From positions 1 through 55,478 of the forward strand of contig CAMBDK010000005.1 of assembly GCA_945865315.1 (NCBI GenBank): DNA of 55,478 bases, read 5' to 3'. A program made the position numbers and the translations under genes. Under the pieces are notes generated by a model. That model saw nothing but the letters and a program-made list of their open reading frames with translations, was not told where the DNA came from and did no database searches. The stretch's first letter is position 1; the number at the start of each line of letters is the position of its first letter. Below, one piece after another: positions 25,577 through 36,214 of the stretch. The DNA comes from Chitinophaga pinensis. GTDB taxonomy: Bacteria; Bacteroidota; Bacteroidia; 2-12-FULL-35-15.

Positions 25577-27427
25577 TTGAAAAAAATAATAAAAATATTA
25601 TCTCTTAGCATATTTGCTTTCCTGCAATTAAATATACACGCGCAAATAAGTGTTGAAGAACAATTAGCGATACAGTTTTATCAGAACAAAGAATATGACA
25701 AAGCCCTTGATTATTACGAAAAATTATACAATAAAAAATCAACGGAACAATTCTATTTAAATTATTTTAACTGTTTAATTCAACTTAAAGATTTTAAAAA
25801 AGCCGAGAAAATTGTTAAAAAACAAATAAAACAAAATATAGAAAAAACAGAATTCTATGTAGACTTAGGAATAGTTTATACCTATACCAATGATGCCGAT
25901 AAAGCTAAAAATACTTGGGAACAGGGTATCAAATCTTCTAAATCCGATGAACAAATACTTCCTCTTGCTAAAGCATTTATAGCAATAAAAGAATATGAGT
26001 ATGCCATCAAATCCTATCTAAAAGGTAGAAAAACATCAATTAACAATTATCCTTATAGTTTTGAATTAGCTGATATTTATAGTATCACTGGCGACAAAAT
26101 AGCCATGATAAATGAATATTTAGATGTTTTAGAAATTCAAGATTCATATATACAAAGTGTTCAAAATTCACTACAAACAAGCTTTGGCAATGATGCTGAC
26201 ATCAAGCAAAATGAAATATTAAAAAATGAATTGTTAAAACGTATTGCTAAAAAGCCGGATAAAATAATACTTTCAGAACTGCTAATATGGATGCAAATTC
26301 AACAAAAAGATTTTGGAGGGGCATTTCTACAAGCAAAAGCAATTGATAAACGTAAAAAAGAAGAAGGTGGAAGATTAATAGGCTTGGCACAACTTAGTGC
26401 AGAAAATGACAACTATGATATTGCAATAAAGGCATATGAATATGTTATTGCGAAAGGTGTCGCAAATAGTCTTTATAAACAAGCACGTACCGAATTATTA
26501 GACCTGTATTATAAGAAAATAGTACTGAATGGCAATTACAATACAACAGATTTATTGGAACTAGAGAAAAATTTAAATGTCGCTATTATTGAACTAGGAT
26601 TAGACGCCAGCTCTGCTAAAATAAGTTCAATTGATGGTTCCAGCTCCATGATAAAAAATCTGGCGCATTTAAAAGCATTTTATTTAGATAAAACAAATGA
26701 AGCAATTGAATTGTTAGAAAAAACTATTTTAGTAACAAGCGTAAACTCACAAATGCAGGCTGTTTTCAAATTAGAATTAGCAGACATCTTACTTATGTCG
26801 GGAGATATTTGGGAGGCTTCTTTACGCTATTCACAAGTTGAAAAATCATATAAATATGATATAATAGGACAGGAAGCGAAATTTCGCAATGCCAAAATAT
26901 CATATTATACAGGAGATTTTGTATGGGCACAAGCGCAATTGGATGTTTTAAAAGGTGCTACCGCTAAGCTAATTGCTAACGATGCAATGGATTTATCTTT
27001 ATTAATTAGCGACGCATTGGCAATTGATACTAATATTGCTCCATTAATGATATTCTCACGTGCTGATTTACTCGCATTTCAAAATAAAGATGAACAGGCA
27101 AAAACAACACTCGATTCTATAAATACTTTATTTCCTAATCACGCATTAGCTGATAATGTTTTTTACCAAAAAGCGAAAATAGAATTCAAACACTCTAATT
27201 ATATTAAAGTTGCTGAATTTTACGATACCATTATAAAATATTACGGGGAAGATATTTTAGGAGACGACGCTCTTTTTAAACTTGCTGAATTAAACCAATA
27301 TCAAATTAAAAATACAATAAAAGCAAAAGATTTGTATCAGGAATTAATAATAAAGTATCCAGGTAGTTTATACGTGGTAGAAGCAAGAAAACAATTTAGA
27401 AAATTGAGAGGTGATAGTTTTAATTAG
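25577..27427 (+). CDS. Exported TPR-repeat protein
   Basis: 616 aa starting with TTG. This start is convincing because it yields a clean signal peptide (MKKIIKILSLSIFAFLQLNIHAQ) right at the N-terminus, with no ATG. Tetratricopeptide-like helices run through the protein (QFYQNKEYDKALDYYEKLYN, a cluster near residues 380-440, and LADNVFYQKAKIEFKHSNY near the end). It is probably a periplasmic or surface scaffold. The order TPR-DUF4286-rsmA recurs in this phylum, in my recollection. The partner is unknown. Confidence 0.82.
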   Translation: MKKIIKILSLSIFAFLQLNIHAQISVEEQLAIQFYQNKEYDKALDYYEKLYNKKSTEQFYLNYFNCLIQLKDFKKAEKIVKKQIKQNIEKTEFYVDLGIVYTYTNDADKAKNTWEQGIKSSKSDEQILPLAKAFIAIKEYEYAIKSYLKGRKTSINNYPYSFELADIYSITGDKIAMINEYLDVLEIQDSYIQSVQNSLQTSFGNDADIKQNEILKNELLKRIAKKPDKIILSELLIWMQIQQKDFGGAFLQAKAIDKRKKEEGGRLIGLAQLSAENDNYDIAIKAYEYVIAKGVANSLYKQARTELLDLYYKKIVLNGNYNTTDLLELEKNLNVAIIELGLDASSAKISSIDGSSSMIKNLAHLKAFYLDKTNEAIELLEKTILVTSVNSQMQAVFKLELADILLMSGDIWEASLRYSQVEKSYKYDIIGQEAKFRNAKISYYTGDFVWAQAQLDVLKGATAKLIANDAMDLSLLISDALAIDTNIAPLMIFSRADLLAFQNKDEQAKTTLDSINTLFPNHALADNVFYQKAKIEFKHSNYIKVAEFYDTIIKYYGEDILGDDALFKLAELNQYQIKNTIKAKDLYQELIIKYPGSLYVVEARKQFRKLRGDSFN

Positions 27428-27594
27428 AAATTTTAACAGTCATTATTTAATAGATAAATGGATTTGTAGTTTTTGAAAACAATGAAATTGAACTTGCACA
27501 ATTTGTATCAAATAAATATTAAGCCCAATACCATTTTTAATCAATTACTTTAATACTTTATTTTTATTACGCAATATTTAAAATTATAATTCAA

Positions 27595-27894
27595 ATGATA
27601 ATATATAATATCACAGTAAATATCGAAAATGACGTGCGGGAGGAATGGTTACAATGGATGAAAGAAAAGCACATTCCTGATGTTATGAATACAGGTTATT
27701 TCTTAGAAAATAAAATTTGTAAAGTATTGGTGGATGAGGAACAAGGGACAACTTATTCAGTACAATATATTTGTGAAAGCATAGCGAAATTAGAAGAGTA
27801 TCAACTAAATCATTCGCCTCGTTTACAAAAAGAACATTCCGATAGATATATGAATAAATATGTATCTTTTCGTACCTTACTTGAGGTCTTATAA
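27595..27894 (+). CDS. DUF4286 family protein
   Basis: 99 aa. MIIYNITVNIENDVREEWLQ, WMKEKHIPDVMNTG and the C-terminal HSDRYMNKYVSFRTLLEVL are the DUF4286 pattern, a small alpha/beta fold like dimeric alpha/beta-barrel proteins, common in Bacteroidota and of unknown function. It lies between the TPR gene and rsmA and is followed directly by a terminator. Confidence 0.88.
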   Translation: MIIYNITVNIENDVREEWLQWMKEKHIPDVMNTGYFLENKICKVLVDEEQGTTYSVQYICESIAKLEEYQLNHSPRLQKEHSDRYMNKYVSFRTLLEVL

Positions 27895-27919
27895 AAAAAA
27901 TCTATTTCAGATTTTTTTT
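27893..27919 (+). terminator. Rho-independent terminator after the DUF4286 gene
   Basis: AAAAAAAATCT, loop ATTTC, AGATTTTTTTT: a perfect 11-bp, AT-rich stem ending in T residues. Weak by GC content but well placed. Confidence 0.6.
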
Positions 27920-27977
27920 ATAAATAGCTGGTATATTATAAATTTAACTTTCAAATCCCCATAAATACATACTATAA

Positions 27978-28784
27978 ATGAAGGTAGCAGATACAATGAA
28001 AGGTACTGTAAGAGCTAAGAAACATTTGGGGCAACATTTTTTAAAAGATGAAACGATTGCTCTGGGCATTGTAAAAAGTCTGAAGCATCACTCACTTTAT
28101 AAAAATGTATTGGAAGTAGGACCAGGAATGGGTGTACTCACAAAATATTTAATTAAAGAACCTACTTTTGATACACATCTTATTGAAATAGATAGAGAAT
28201 CAATTACCTATTTAAAGCGTAATTTCCCTAGCCTCAGTAATAATATAATTGAAGGTGATTTTTTGAAACTCGATTTCAACAATTTATTTAAAAATGAATC
28301 ATTTGCTGTAATTGGTAACTTCCCTTACAATATTTCTACCGAAATATTATTTAAAGTATTGGATCATAAAAATCAAGTTCCTGAGGTGGTAGGCATGTTT
28401 CAAAAAGAAGTAGCTGAAAGGATAGCTTCAAAGCCTAGAAAAAAATCATACGGTATTACTAGCGTATTATTGCAAGCTTATTATGATATCGAATATTTAT
28501 TTACAGTTAATGAAGATGTCTTTGTCCCTCCACCTAAGGTGAAATCAGCTGTTATAAGGTTAACCAGAAATACTGTGCAACATTTAAACTGTGATGAAAA
28601 ATTGTTTAAGCAACTAGTAAAAGCAGGTTTTAATCAGCGCAGAAAAACATTAAGAAATTCAATTAAAGCATTTAAATTAAAACCAGAATACTTAAATCAT
28701 ATTTACCTCACTCAACGTGCTGAAGAATTGTCAGTAGCTGATTTTGTCGCCTTAACAAACATGCTAGAGATAGATATTAATTAA
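27978..28784 (+). CDS. rsmA: 16S rRNA (adenine1518-N6/adenine1519-N6)-dimethyltransferase
   Basis: 268 aa. KKHLGQHFLKD is the conserved KsgA N-terminus, NVLEVGPGMGVLT is SAM motif I and IGNFPYNISTEILFK is the catalytic N-(L/F)-P-Y motif. The C-terminal FNQRRKTLRNSI is typical. It dimethylates two adenines near the 3' end of 16S rRNA. The first six residues before MKGTVRAKKHLG are optional, since ATG at 27996 is a second possible start. Confidence 0.95.
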   Translation: MKVADTMKGTVRAKKHLGQHFLKDETIALGIVKSLKHHSLYKNVLEVGPGMGVLTKYLIKEPTFDTHLIEIDRESITYLKRNFPSLSNNIIEGDFLKLDFNNLFKNESFAVIGNFPYNISTEILFKVLDHKNQVPEVVGMFQKEVAERIASKPRKKSYGITSVLLQAYYDIEYLFTVNEDVFVPPPKVKSAVIRLTRNTVQHLNCDEKLFKQLVKAGFNQRRKTLRNSIKAFKLKPEYLNHIYLTQRAEELSVADFVALTNMLEIDIN

Positions 28785-28840
28785 AGAATAATATAATCAA
28801 AAAAATTTAAATTACAACGGGGAAATTTTAAAACTTAATT

Positions 28841-31800
28841 ATGAGAAAAATAGTTTTATATCTTTTTTTTTATCTTTTCCATACCACATTGGTTGCCCAG
28901 CAAACATTTCCATATAATGGTGTTTCAAACAATAAGCATATTTTTTATGCTTTTACCAATGCTAAAATATTTGTTGACCACGAAATAATAATTGAAAATG
29001 GAATTTTATTAATTAAAGAGGGCCTAATTGTTGGTATAGGTGAAAACCTTGAACTACCTAAAGGAACTGTCATATTTGATTTAAAAGGGAAATTTATTTA
29101 TCCCTCTTTAATTGATGCTTATACAAACTATGGGATGCCCGAGCCTAGGCTAATTACGAAAGGCACAATACCTCAAATGGAAAGTAATTCTAAAGGAGCT
29201 TGTGGCTGGAATCAGTCCGTTAAAGCTGAAATTGAAGCACACAGAATTTTTAACTCCGATAGTAAAGCTGCCGAAGAAATGCGCAAAATTGGATTTGGTG
29301 CCGTTCTTACCTTTCAAAAAGATGGTATCGTGCGTGGCTCAGCGGCTTTTGTTTCCTTAGCGGATGGACGAGAGAACGAACTAATAATATGCGAGAAAGC
29401 AGCAGCAATGTTTTCTTTTGACAAGGGAACTTCTACACAAGATTACCCATCCTCCTTAATGGGTTCTGTTGCACTGTTACGTCAGACTTATTTGGATGCC
29501 GATTGGTATAAAAAACAAACTTCCTCCTCTGCAAATATTCCGAATCGTACTATCAAAAATGTTATAGAGCATACTGAACTTAACTTTTCTTTAGAAGGCT
29601 TTAATAATTTGCAAAAACTACCACAAATTTTTGAAACAACCGATAAATTAAGTGCATTGCGTGCTGATAAAATCGCTGCGGAATTTAATGTAAAATATAT
29701 AATAAAAGCTTCAGGAAACGAATATCAGCGCTTAGAGGAATTAAAACTTACTAATTGTAAATTTATTATCCCACTTAACTTCCCTGCTGCATATGATGTA
29801 GAAGATGCATATGATGCTCTAAATCTATCTCTTGCAGAACTTAAACATTGGGAAATGGCACCTAGTAATCCCTTTGCATTAGAAAAATATTCTATCCCAT
29901 TTGCAATTACAACAGCTGATTTAAAAGATAAAAAAGATTTTTGGAAAAATATTCGTAAAGCTATCAGCAATGGCTTATCAGAAAAACAAGCACTGAAATC
30001 ACTTACTGTTACTCCAGCCGAAATGCTTAATGTTTCAGATAAAGTTGGCAGATTAAAAAATGGTTTTTTAGCTAATTTCATTATAACTTCCGGAAATTTA
30101 TTTGATGAAACAACTATAATATTTGAAAATTGGATTCAAGGAATTTCATATAAATTAAATGAATACAATAGCCTCGATATTAGAGGTGATTATGATTTAA
30201 TTATTGATAATAAAGATATTTATAAATTAAAAATTGAAGGTGAAATAGAAAAACTTAAAGGCTCTGTTTTAATAGATACTATTAATACCCCAATTAATAT
30301 AGCCATTGCTGGAAACTCCGTTTCAATTTCATTTAATACTACTAATGCCAATTATTGCCAAAATGGTTTTTCTGGAGCTATTCGATTAAGTGGTAATATA
30401 AATAATGAAACATTAAAAATGATTGGCACTGCTCAAACACCTAATGGCGATTGGTTGGACTGGCAAGCTAAATACAAATTACCTTATATTTCTAAAACAG
30501 ATTTATTAATAAAAATAGAAACAATAAATTACGGACAAGTTATTTATCCATTTTCTGCCTTTGGTAAAAAACTAGAGGACCGTGATGGGTTCAATAAAAT
30601 AGTTTATGATTTTAAAAACCGTTATGATGCTATTTTAATTAAGAATATTACGGTTTGGACAAATGAAGCTGAAGGAATATTAAAAAATAAAGATGTTTAT
30701 ATTACAGAAGGCCGAATAGTTCGGATAGCCGATGAGATAAATGCAACTAAGTTAGCTTTTGCAAAAATAATTGATGGGGAAGGTAAACATCTTACTGCTG
30801 GTATTATTGATGAACATTCACATATAGCAATTTCAAATGGTGTAAATGAAGCAACCCAAGCATCAAGTGCCGAAGTAAGAATTGAGGATGTTATAAATTC
30901 TGAGGATATTAATATTTACCGTCAATTAGCTGGTGGTGTTACTACTGCGCAATTGCTGCATGGTTCAGCAAATCCTATTGGTGGACAATCGGCAATTATT
31001 AAATTACGCTGGGGTAAAGCTCCGGAAGAAATGAAGTTTGCAAAAGCCGATGGTTTTATAAAATTTGCTTTGGGCGAAAATGTTAAACAAAGTAACTGGG
31101 GGGAATATTATACCACACGATTCCCCCAATCGCGCATGGGTGTTGAGCAAGTTTATTATGATTATTTTACTCGCGCTAAAGAATATATATTAAAACAAAA
31201 ATCATTTATTGCATTATCTGAAAAAGAAAAGGCATACACAATACCTTATCGAAAAGATTTAGAAATGGAGGCTTTGGCCGAAATTTTAAATAACAAACGA
31301 TTTATTACTTGTCATTCCTATGTGCAATCTGAAATTAATATGCTCATGCATGTTGCTGACTCAATGGGATTTAAAATCAACACCTTTACACATATTTTAG
31401 AAGGTTATAAAGTAGCCGACAAAATGAAACTACATGGCGCAGGTGCTTCTACTTTTAGCGATTGGTGGGCATATAAAATAGAAGTGCAGGATGCTATACC
31501 ATACAATGCTTCCTTATTAAATCAAATGGGTATTATTACCGCTATCAATTCTGATGATGCGGAAATGGGTCGCAGATTAAATCAGGAGGCTGCAAAATCT
31601 ATTAAATATGGGAAAATGAGCGAAGAGGATGCTTTGAAATTGATAACGCTAAACCCAGCGAAATTATTACATATCGATTCTAAAGTTGGTAGCATTAAAG
31701 TAGGGAAGGATGCTGATTTAGTCGTATGGTCTGATAACCCTTTATCAATTTATGCAAAAGTTGAAAAAACAATTATTGATGGACTAATTTATTTCGACAA

Positions 31801-31966
31801 GGAGGAGGACTTGATATTACGCAAGGATATTCAAAAAGAACGTTCACGTATTATTCAAAAAATGTTAAGTGATAAAAAAGGTGGTGCGCTAACTCAAAAA
31901 ATTCACAATAAAATAAAAAAATTAGATGGCTGTGAATCTATAGAATTAGATTATTTGAAGGAATAA
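28841..31966 (+). CDS. Exported double-domain amidohydrolase (imidazolonepropionase-like)
   Basis: 1041 aa with signal peptide (ends TTLVAQQ). The N-terminal half (~30-430) has an amidohydrolase fold (NAKIFVDHEIIIENGILLI, VTPAEMLNVSDKVGRLKNG) but has lost the metal-binding HxH: the equivalent site reads YPSLIDAYTNYG. The C-terminal half (~600-1030) keeps the full set: HSH at 659-661, CHSYVQSE, TFTHILEG and NSDDAE, then NPAKLLHIDSKVGSIKVGKDADL. So only the second half is expected to be active, probably on a cyclic amide, peptide or ester in the periplasm. The next gene is a shorter, degenerate relative. Confidence 0.85.
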   Translation: MRKIVLYLFFYLFHTTLVAQQTFPYNGVSNNKHIFYAFTNAKIFVDHEIIIENGILLIKEGLIVGIGENLELPKGTVIFDLKGKFIYPSLIDAYTNYGMPEPRLITKGTIPQMESNSKGACGWNQSVKAEIEAHRIFNSDSKAAEEMRKIGFGAVLTFQKDGIVRGSAAFVSLADGRENELIICEKAAAMFSFDKGTSTQDYPSSLMGSVALLRQTYLDADWYKKQTSSSANIPNRTIKNVIEHTELNFSLEGFNNLQKLPQIFETTDKLSALRADKIAAEFNVKYIIKASGNEYQRLEELKLTNCKFIIPLNFPAAYDVEDAYDALNLSLAELKHWEMAPSNPFALEKYSIPFAITTADLKDKKDFWKNIRKAISNGLSEKQALKSLTVTPAEMLNVSDKVGRLKNGFLANFIITSGNLFDETTIIFENWIQGISYKLNEYNSLDIRGDYDLIIDNKDIYKLKIEGEIEKLKGSVLIDTINTPINIAIAGNSVSISFNTTNANYCQNGFSGAIRLSGNINNETLKMIGTAQTPNGDWLDWQAKYKLPYISKTDLLIKIETINYGQVIYPFSAFGKKLEDRDGFNKIVYDFKNRYDAILIKNITVWTNEAEGILKNKDVYITEGRIVRIADEINATKLAFAKIIDGEGKHLTAGIIDEHSHIAISNGVNEATQASSAEVRIEDVINSEDINIYRQLAGGVTTAQLLHGSANPIGGQSAIIKLRWGKAPEEMKFAKADGFIKFALGENVKQSNWGEYYTTRFPQSRMGVEQVYYDYFTRAKEYILKQKSFIALSEKEKAYTIPYRKDLEMEALAEILNNKRFITCHSYVQSEINMLMHVADSMGFKINTFTHILEGYKVADKMKLHGAGASTFSDWWAYKIEVQDAIPYNASLLNQMGIITAINSDDAEMGRRLNQEAAKSIKYGKMSEEDALKLITLNPAKLLHIDSKVGSIKVGKDADLVVWSDNPLSIYAKVEKTIIDGLIYFDKEEDLILRKDIQKERSRIIQKMLSDKKGGALTQKIHNKIKKLDGCESIELDYLKE

Positions 31967-32162
31967 AAAAACTCCTAGATAAAAAAATACAATGACTAAT
32001 ATCTATTATAAGCATTATAAAATCGAAGTTTAGAAGATTTAGTATGAAAATAATAATAGGCTTTTATACCATGATAAAAAGAATTATTAATTATAAATCT
32101 TGCGCCTGTAAAATTATTAAAAGCTAAATCTATAATTTAAATATTTTTAAATACTTAAGGCA

Positions 32163-33452
32163 ATGAAAAACATCCTTTTTATTATTCTACTTTTAATTAC
32201 AGTAATTACATCGGCGCAAAATAAAAGCATTTTGCTGATGAATGGTGTTGCCCATTTAGGTAACGATAGCATCATCCAGAATTCCGCTATTGGTATAAAA
32301 GATGGAAAAATTATTCTGGTAGGCGATGCACGATCCATTACTTTAGATAAAACTGCATTTAATGAAATAATAAATGTTTTTGGTAAACATATCTATCCAG
32401 CTTTTATTGCACCTAATTCAACATTAGGTCTTTCGGAGGTAGATGCTGTTAGAGCGTCGAATGATTTTAATGAAGTTGGAACAATAATACCTAATGTACG
32501 TTCATTAATTGCCTATAATACCGACTCGAAAATTATTCCTACAGTGCGAAGTAATGGAATTTTATTAGCTCAAATAACTCCCCGCGGTGGCATAATATCA
32601 GGCACTTCAAGTATTATGATGTTAGATGGCTGGAACTGGGAGGATGCCGCTTATAAAATTGATGATGGAATTCACATTAACTGGCCACACATACAATCAC
32701 ATAAATTTTCAGAGGAGGGCAATATGTATCATGGTTATGATGATACAAATAAAGAATATACTAGACAAACTAATGAATTGAAAAAAATATTTGCCGAGGC
32801 GAAAGCATATAACAATTCGGAATTTAAAGAAGAGAAAAATCTTCGTTTCGAAGCTATGAAGGCTGTTTTTAATGGTGCTCAATCAGTATTTATTCATAGT
32901 AATAATGTTAAAGAAATTATTGAAGCTGTAAATTTTACAAAACAATACGACTTAAAAAAAGTAGTAATTGTTGGGGGAAGAGATTCTTGGATGATTTTAG
33001 ATTTGTTGCGCGAAAATAATATTGCTGTAATTGTTTCAAGAGTGCACAATCTACCTAAAAATCCTGAAGACGATATTGACTTACCTTTTAAACTTCCTTA
33101 TTTATTACAAAAAGCTGGAATATTATTTTGCTTAAATAATGGAGGCGATAAGGAAGCTATGGGAACTCGAAATTTACCGTTTATGGCGGGAACAGCAGCT
33201 GCTTATGGCTTAACAAAGGAACAAGCATTAAAAGCAATTACATTAAATACTGCGAAAATTTTAGGTATCGATAAAACTACAGGGAGTATTGAACTTGGTA
33301 AAGAAGCAAACATTTTTATTTCAACAGGAGATGCATTGGATATGAAAACCAATAATGTAGAAATAGCTTTTTTGAAAGGTATTAGTATTGATTTAAATAA
33401 TACTCAAAAAATACTTTATGAAAAATATAAAATTAAATATGGATTGAAATAG
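32163..33452 (+). CDS. Exported amidohydrolase-fold protein lacking metal ligands
   Basis: 429 aa with signal peptide (MKNILFIILLLITVITSAQ). The fold is recognisable from NSAIGIKDGKIILVGDARS at the front and ITLNTAKILGIDKTTGSIEL at the back. The HxH position reads IYPAFIAPNSTLG, and no His-His-Asp ligand set is found in the expected places. It resembles the degenerate N-terminal half of the preceding 1041-aa protein. It may therefore be a structural or regulatory partner. Co-directional, 196 bp downstream. Confidence 0.78.
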   Translation: MKNILFIILLLITVITSAQNKSILLMNGVAHLGNDSIIQNSAIGIKDGKIILVGDARSITLDKTAFNEIINVFGKHIYPAFIAPNSTLGLSEVDAVRASNDFNEVGTIIPNVRSLIAYNTDSKIIPTVRSNGILLAQITPRGGIISGTSSIMMLDGWNWEDAAYKIDDGIHINWPHIQSHKFSEEGNMYHGYDDTNKEYTRQTNELKKIFAEAKAYNNSEFKEEKNLRFEAMKAVFNGAQSVFIHSNNVKEIIEAVNFTKQYDLKKVVIVGGRDSWMILDLLRENNIAVIVSRVHNLPKNPEDDIDLPFKLPYLLQKAGILFCLNNGGDKEAMGTRNLPFMAGTAAAYGLTKEQALKAITLNTAKILGIDKTTGSIELGKEANIFISTGDALDMKTNNVEIAFLKGISIDLNNTQKILYEKYKIKYGLK

Positions 33453-33521
33453 TTTTTCTCAAATTAATTAATTACCCATTAAGAATGGCGAAGAACCAAT
33501 TAATTATTAATGTTTCGTAAT

Positions 33522-35795
33522 TTATTGTTTCACTAATCGTGATACCCTTTTTTGTTTAGCATTTGAAACCTCAATTACATAAACACCTTTACTTAGGAGC
33601 GACAAATCATATTTTTGATCTATTTCATCTTTACCTATAAAAATATCTGTCATTAACACATTTCCCAAAACATCATAAACTATCAAATTGGTTTTTACTT
33701 TTTTATCCAATCCATTAATTGATAGTTGTATTTCATTCGTAAAAGGATTGGGTACAAATTTTACAATGATTGAATTTAATGTTTGAAAAGGGATAATATC
33801 GCTTATTAGCGAAGTGATTGTAAAATCATGATCATTAATATCTAAAAATACATTACCAATACTCTCCACTTTTATTCTGCAATTGGATTTCGTTGAACCA
33901 ACTATTGGCACTATAATGAGTTGACTTCCATCATTTGGTGTATTCGCCAATAAGGTAGAGAATGTTAAACCTCCGTTTATTGAAAGCAAAATATTTACGT
34001 TTGAACAACTAACAGGAGATAAATTGGTTCCATTTACACTCCAGGTAACTGTTTGGGAACTGTTTTCAGCCCATACAATGCCGGTTGTATTTGGCGATGA
34101 TACTGCAAATGGACCTGAAGAAGCAATTATAACCTGTGAACTGGCATAACAAACTCCCCCTCCTCCCATTTTATTATCACGTGCTGTAAATATGAATTTT
34201 AAGGTTTGCGGTGTAGAGGGTAAATATTCTCCAATAGTATCGTTATAGTAACCACTCAATACAACATTTAATTTAGGAAACATTCTGCTGGGAGAACTAA
34301 CAGGTGCGTATGAACGGAAATAAGGAGCTGCTCCGGAGTTCCAGTCATTATCCAGTCCAAGGTCATTTTCTTCCCATTGATACGTGAGCACATCACCATT
34401 TATGTCTGTTGCCGAACCTGTTAAGATAAAAGGTGTAGATTGAGGAATGGTGTATGTTGCCGAACCTGTAACTACCGGGGCGTTGTTTCCTGTAGAAGTA
34501 ATAACAGGACAAATGCTTCCATTTGCATTAGTTGTAAACTCCATGATTTCGTCAAAACTAACAGAATGAAAATAGGCAATACTGTTCAAAGCCACATTAT
34601 TAATGTCGCATATCCCAGCATAAGCCATGATGGTAACCCCGCTGCCAGGTTCCATTTCTGTATTTAAATTTGCATTTCCGGAACAACTGCCAGTATTTGA
34701 TGTGAAAGTATGATTTCCACTAAATTGATGGCCTATTTCATGAGCAACATAATCAATATCATAAGGATCACCTACCGGATTGGAACCACCCGTAATAGCA
34801 CTTGCTTTTATACCTGAATAACAAACACAACCTAAATAAGCAAGCCCGCCACCTCCAGTGCTAAACGTATGGCCAATATCATAATTGGCATCACCAATCA
34901 AATTATCAATAACGGTTTGGCTCTCAGCTATAAGTATACTGGCATCATCATTACCTGCGAAAGGATCATTGTTTTCATCAGCATATAAAATACTAGTTTC
35001 GTTCGATACTAATATTAATTTAACTGCAACTTCGGTTTCGTATACACCGTCAACACGATTTACCGAAGTAACTACGACCGACAATATTTGAGAAACACTA
35101 GGACTTGATAAACCAGTTGCTGCTTGTGCGTATTCGCCGGTACACGCAACTGCTAAGCGGAAAGTTCTCAAGTTTTCACCTGCGCATATCATTACTCTCA
35201 GTTTTTTTTCCGCGCCTATTGAAAAATCTTCTTTTTTTTTAACTTTTTCTGGAATGATTACACTTTTTTCAGGAATTATTTTGCTTGCATCCTTTTTAAA
35301 ATCAGCAGTGTAATAGGAAATGTAATCCGATACATTATTTCTACAATAAGGATCAATAAAAATATCACCGGCAGGCATACGGATCATGGCATGAAACCCA
35401 AAATCATTCCAGTCCAATTTCCCGAAAAAATTGGCTCCATCAGTGCTTTTTACATTAAATGTTTTAATGTTGGGGAATTGAGCCGCCAGTTCAGGAGTCA
35501 TAACAGGAGATTCAACAACTCTGAATTGTTGAATAGAACCATCTGGTAATGGCAATTCAATAATTACTGGAGAATTGGCAAGCGCCATATTCTTTTCGTT
35601 AGGGGATGAAAAAAGAAGTGTCTTTAAATTATGATCAATCAGGTGATATGTTTTATAAAGTTTGGGAATGATGGTGCGTTCAGCACTTACAACAATTTCT
35701 GATTCATTAATTGGTTTCCACAAAGCTGAATTATCCTGCGCCTGAAGGTTATTTATAAAAATAAAAATAAAAAAAATGTAGAGTATTTTTTTCAT
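33522..35795 (-). CDS. Secreted reprolysin-like zinc metalloprotease with C-terminal sorting domain
   Basis: 757 aa with a signal peptide (ends NNLQAQ). The zinc site HEIGHQFSGNH is at residues 352-362 (ligands His352, His356, His362, catalytic Glu353), and a Met-turn follows (GVTIMAYAGIC). Upstream lie a propeptide-like region and MICAGENLRTFRLAVACTGE. Beta-sandwich modules follow, and the last ~80 residues form a type A T9SS sorting domain (FVPNPFTNEIQLSINGL, YDVLGNVLM, LSKGVYVIEVSNA). It is exported by type IX secretion and anchored or released outside the cell. Confidence 0.9.
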   Translation of the reverse strand: MKKILYIFFIFIFINNLQAQDNSALWKPINESEIVVSAERTIIPKLYKTYHLIDHNLKTLLFSSPNEKNMALANSPVIIELPLPDGSIQQFRVVESPVMTPELAAQFPNIKTFNVKSTDGANFFGKLDWNDFGFHAMIRMPAGDIFIDPYCRNNVSDYISYYTADFKKDASKIIPEKSVIIPEKVKKKEDFSIGAEKKLRVMICAGENLRTFRLAVACTGEYAQAATGLSSPSVSQILSVVVTSVNRVDGVYETEVAVKLILVSNETSILYADENNDPFAGNDDASILIAESQTVIDNLIGDANYDIGHTFSTGGGGLAYLGCVCYSGIKASAITGGSNPVGDPYDIDYVAHEIGHQFSGNHTFTSNTGSCSGNANLNTEMEPGSGVTIMAYAGICDINNVALNSIAYFHSVSFDEIMEFTTNANGSICPVITSTGNNAPVVTGSATYTIPQSTPFILTGSATDINGDVLTYQWEENDLGLDNDWNSGAAPYFRSYAPVSSPSRMFPKLNVVLSGYYNDTIGEYLPSTPQTLKFIFTARDNKMGGGGVCYASSQVIIASSGPFAVSSPNTTGIVWAENSSQTVTWSVNGTNLSPVSCSNVNILLSINGGLTFSTLLANTPNDGSQLIIVPIVGSTKSNCRIKVESIGNVFLDINDHDFTITSLISDIIPFQTLNSIIVKFVPNPFTNEIQLSINGLDKKVKTNLIVYDVLGNVLMTDIFIGKDEIDQKYDLSLLSKGVYVIEVSNAKQKRVSRLVKQ

Positions 35796-36214
35796 GATAA
35801 ACTTTATTAGTTAATCTCAAACAAATATATTATTTTTTTTTATCGAATACAACATAATTAATATCCTTTCAAAAGAAAAAGGTAAACCTATATTTTTTTA
35901 AAACTCATTTTCTAAACCTTCCTAATCCAATACCAAGCTTGCGTTTTTATTTAGATTGCGCTTTATTTTTATTCTAATTTATTCCCAAAAATATTGCTCA
36001 AAAGTTTGTATATCAACAAATTACATTTATTGGTTTTTGTTGTGAATTTCTGTGCTTAAAATTATGTATATATCCTTGTATATTTTAAATTAATAATAGT
36101 ACTTTTGAATCAGTAAATAACCGTTACAGTTTAATTTAATCAATGGGTTTAATTGACACATTTTGATGAAATTAATTTATAAAAAAATTACACATTTTAT
36201 TAAAATAAAAATAT
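35796..36214. other. AT-rich divergent intergenic region
   Basis: 419 bp between the metalloprotease gene and the oxidoreductase operon. No ORF, repeat or strong hairpin recognised. It contains the promoters of both. Confidence 0.5.
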
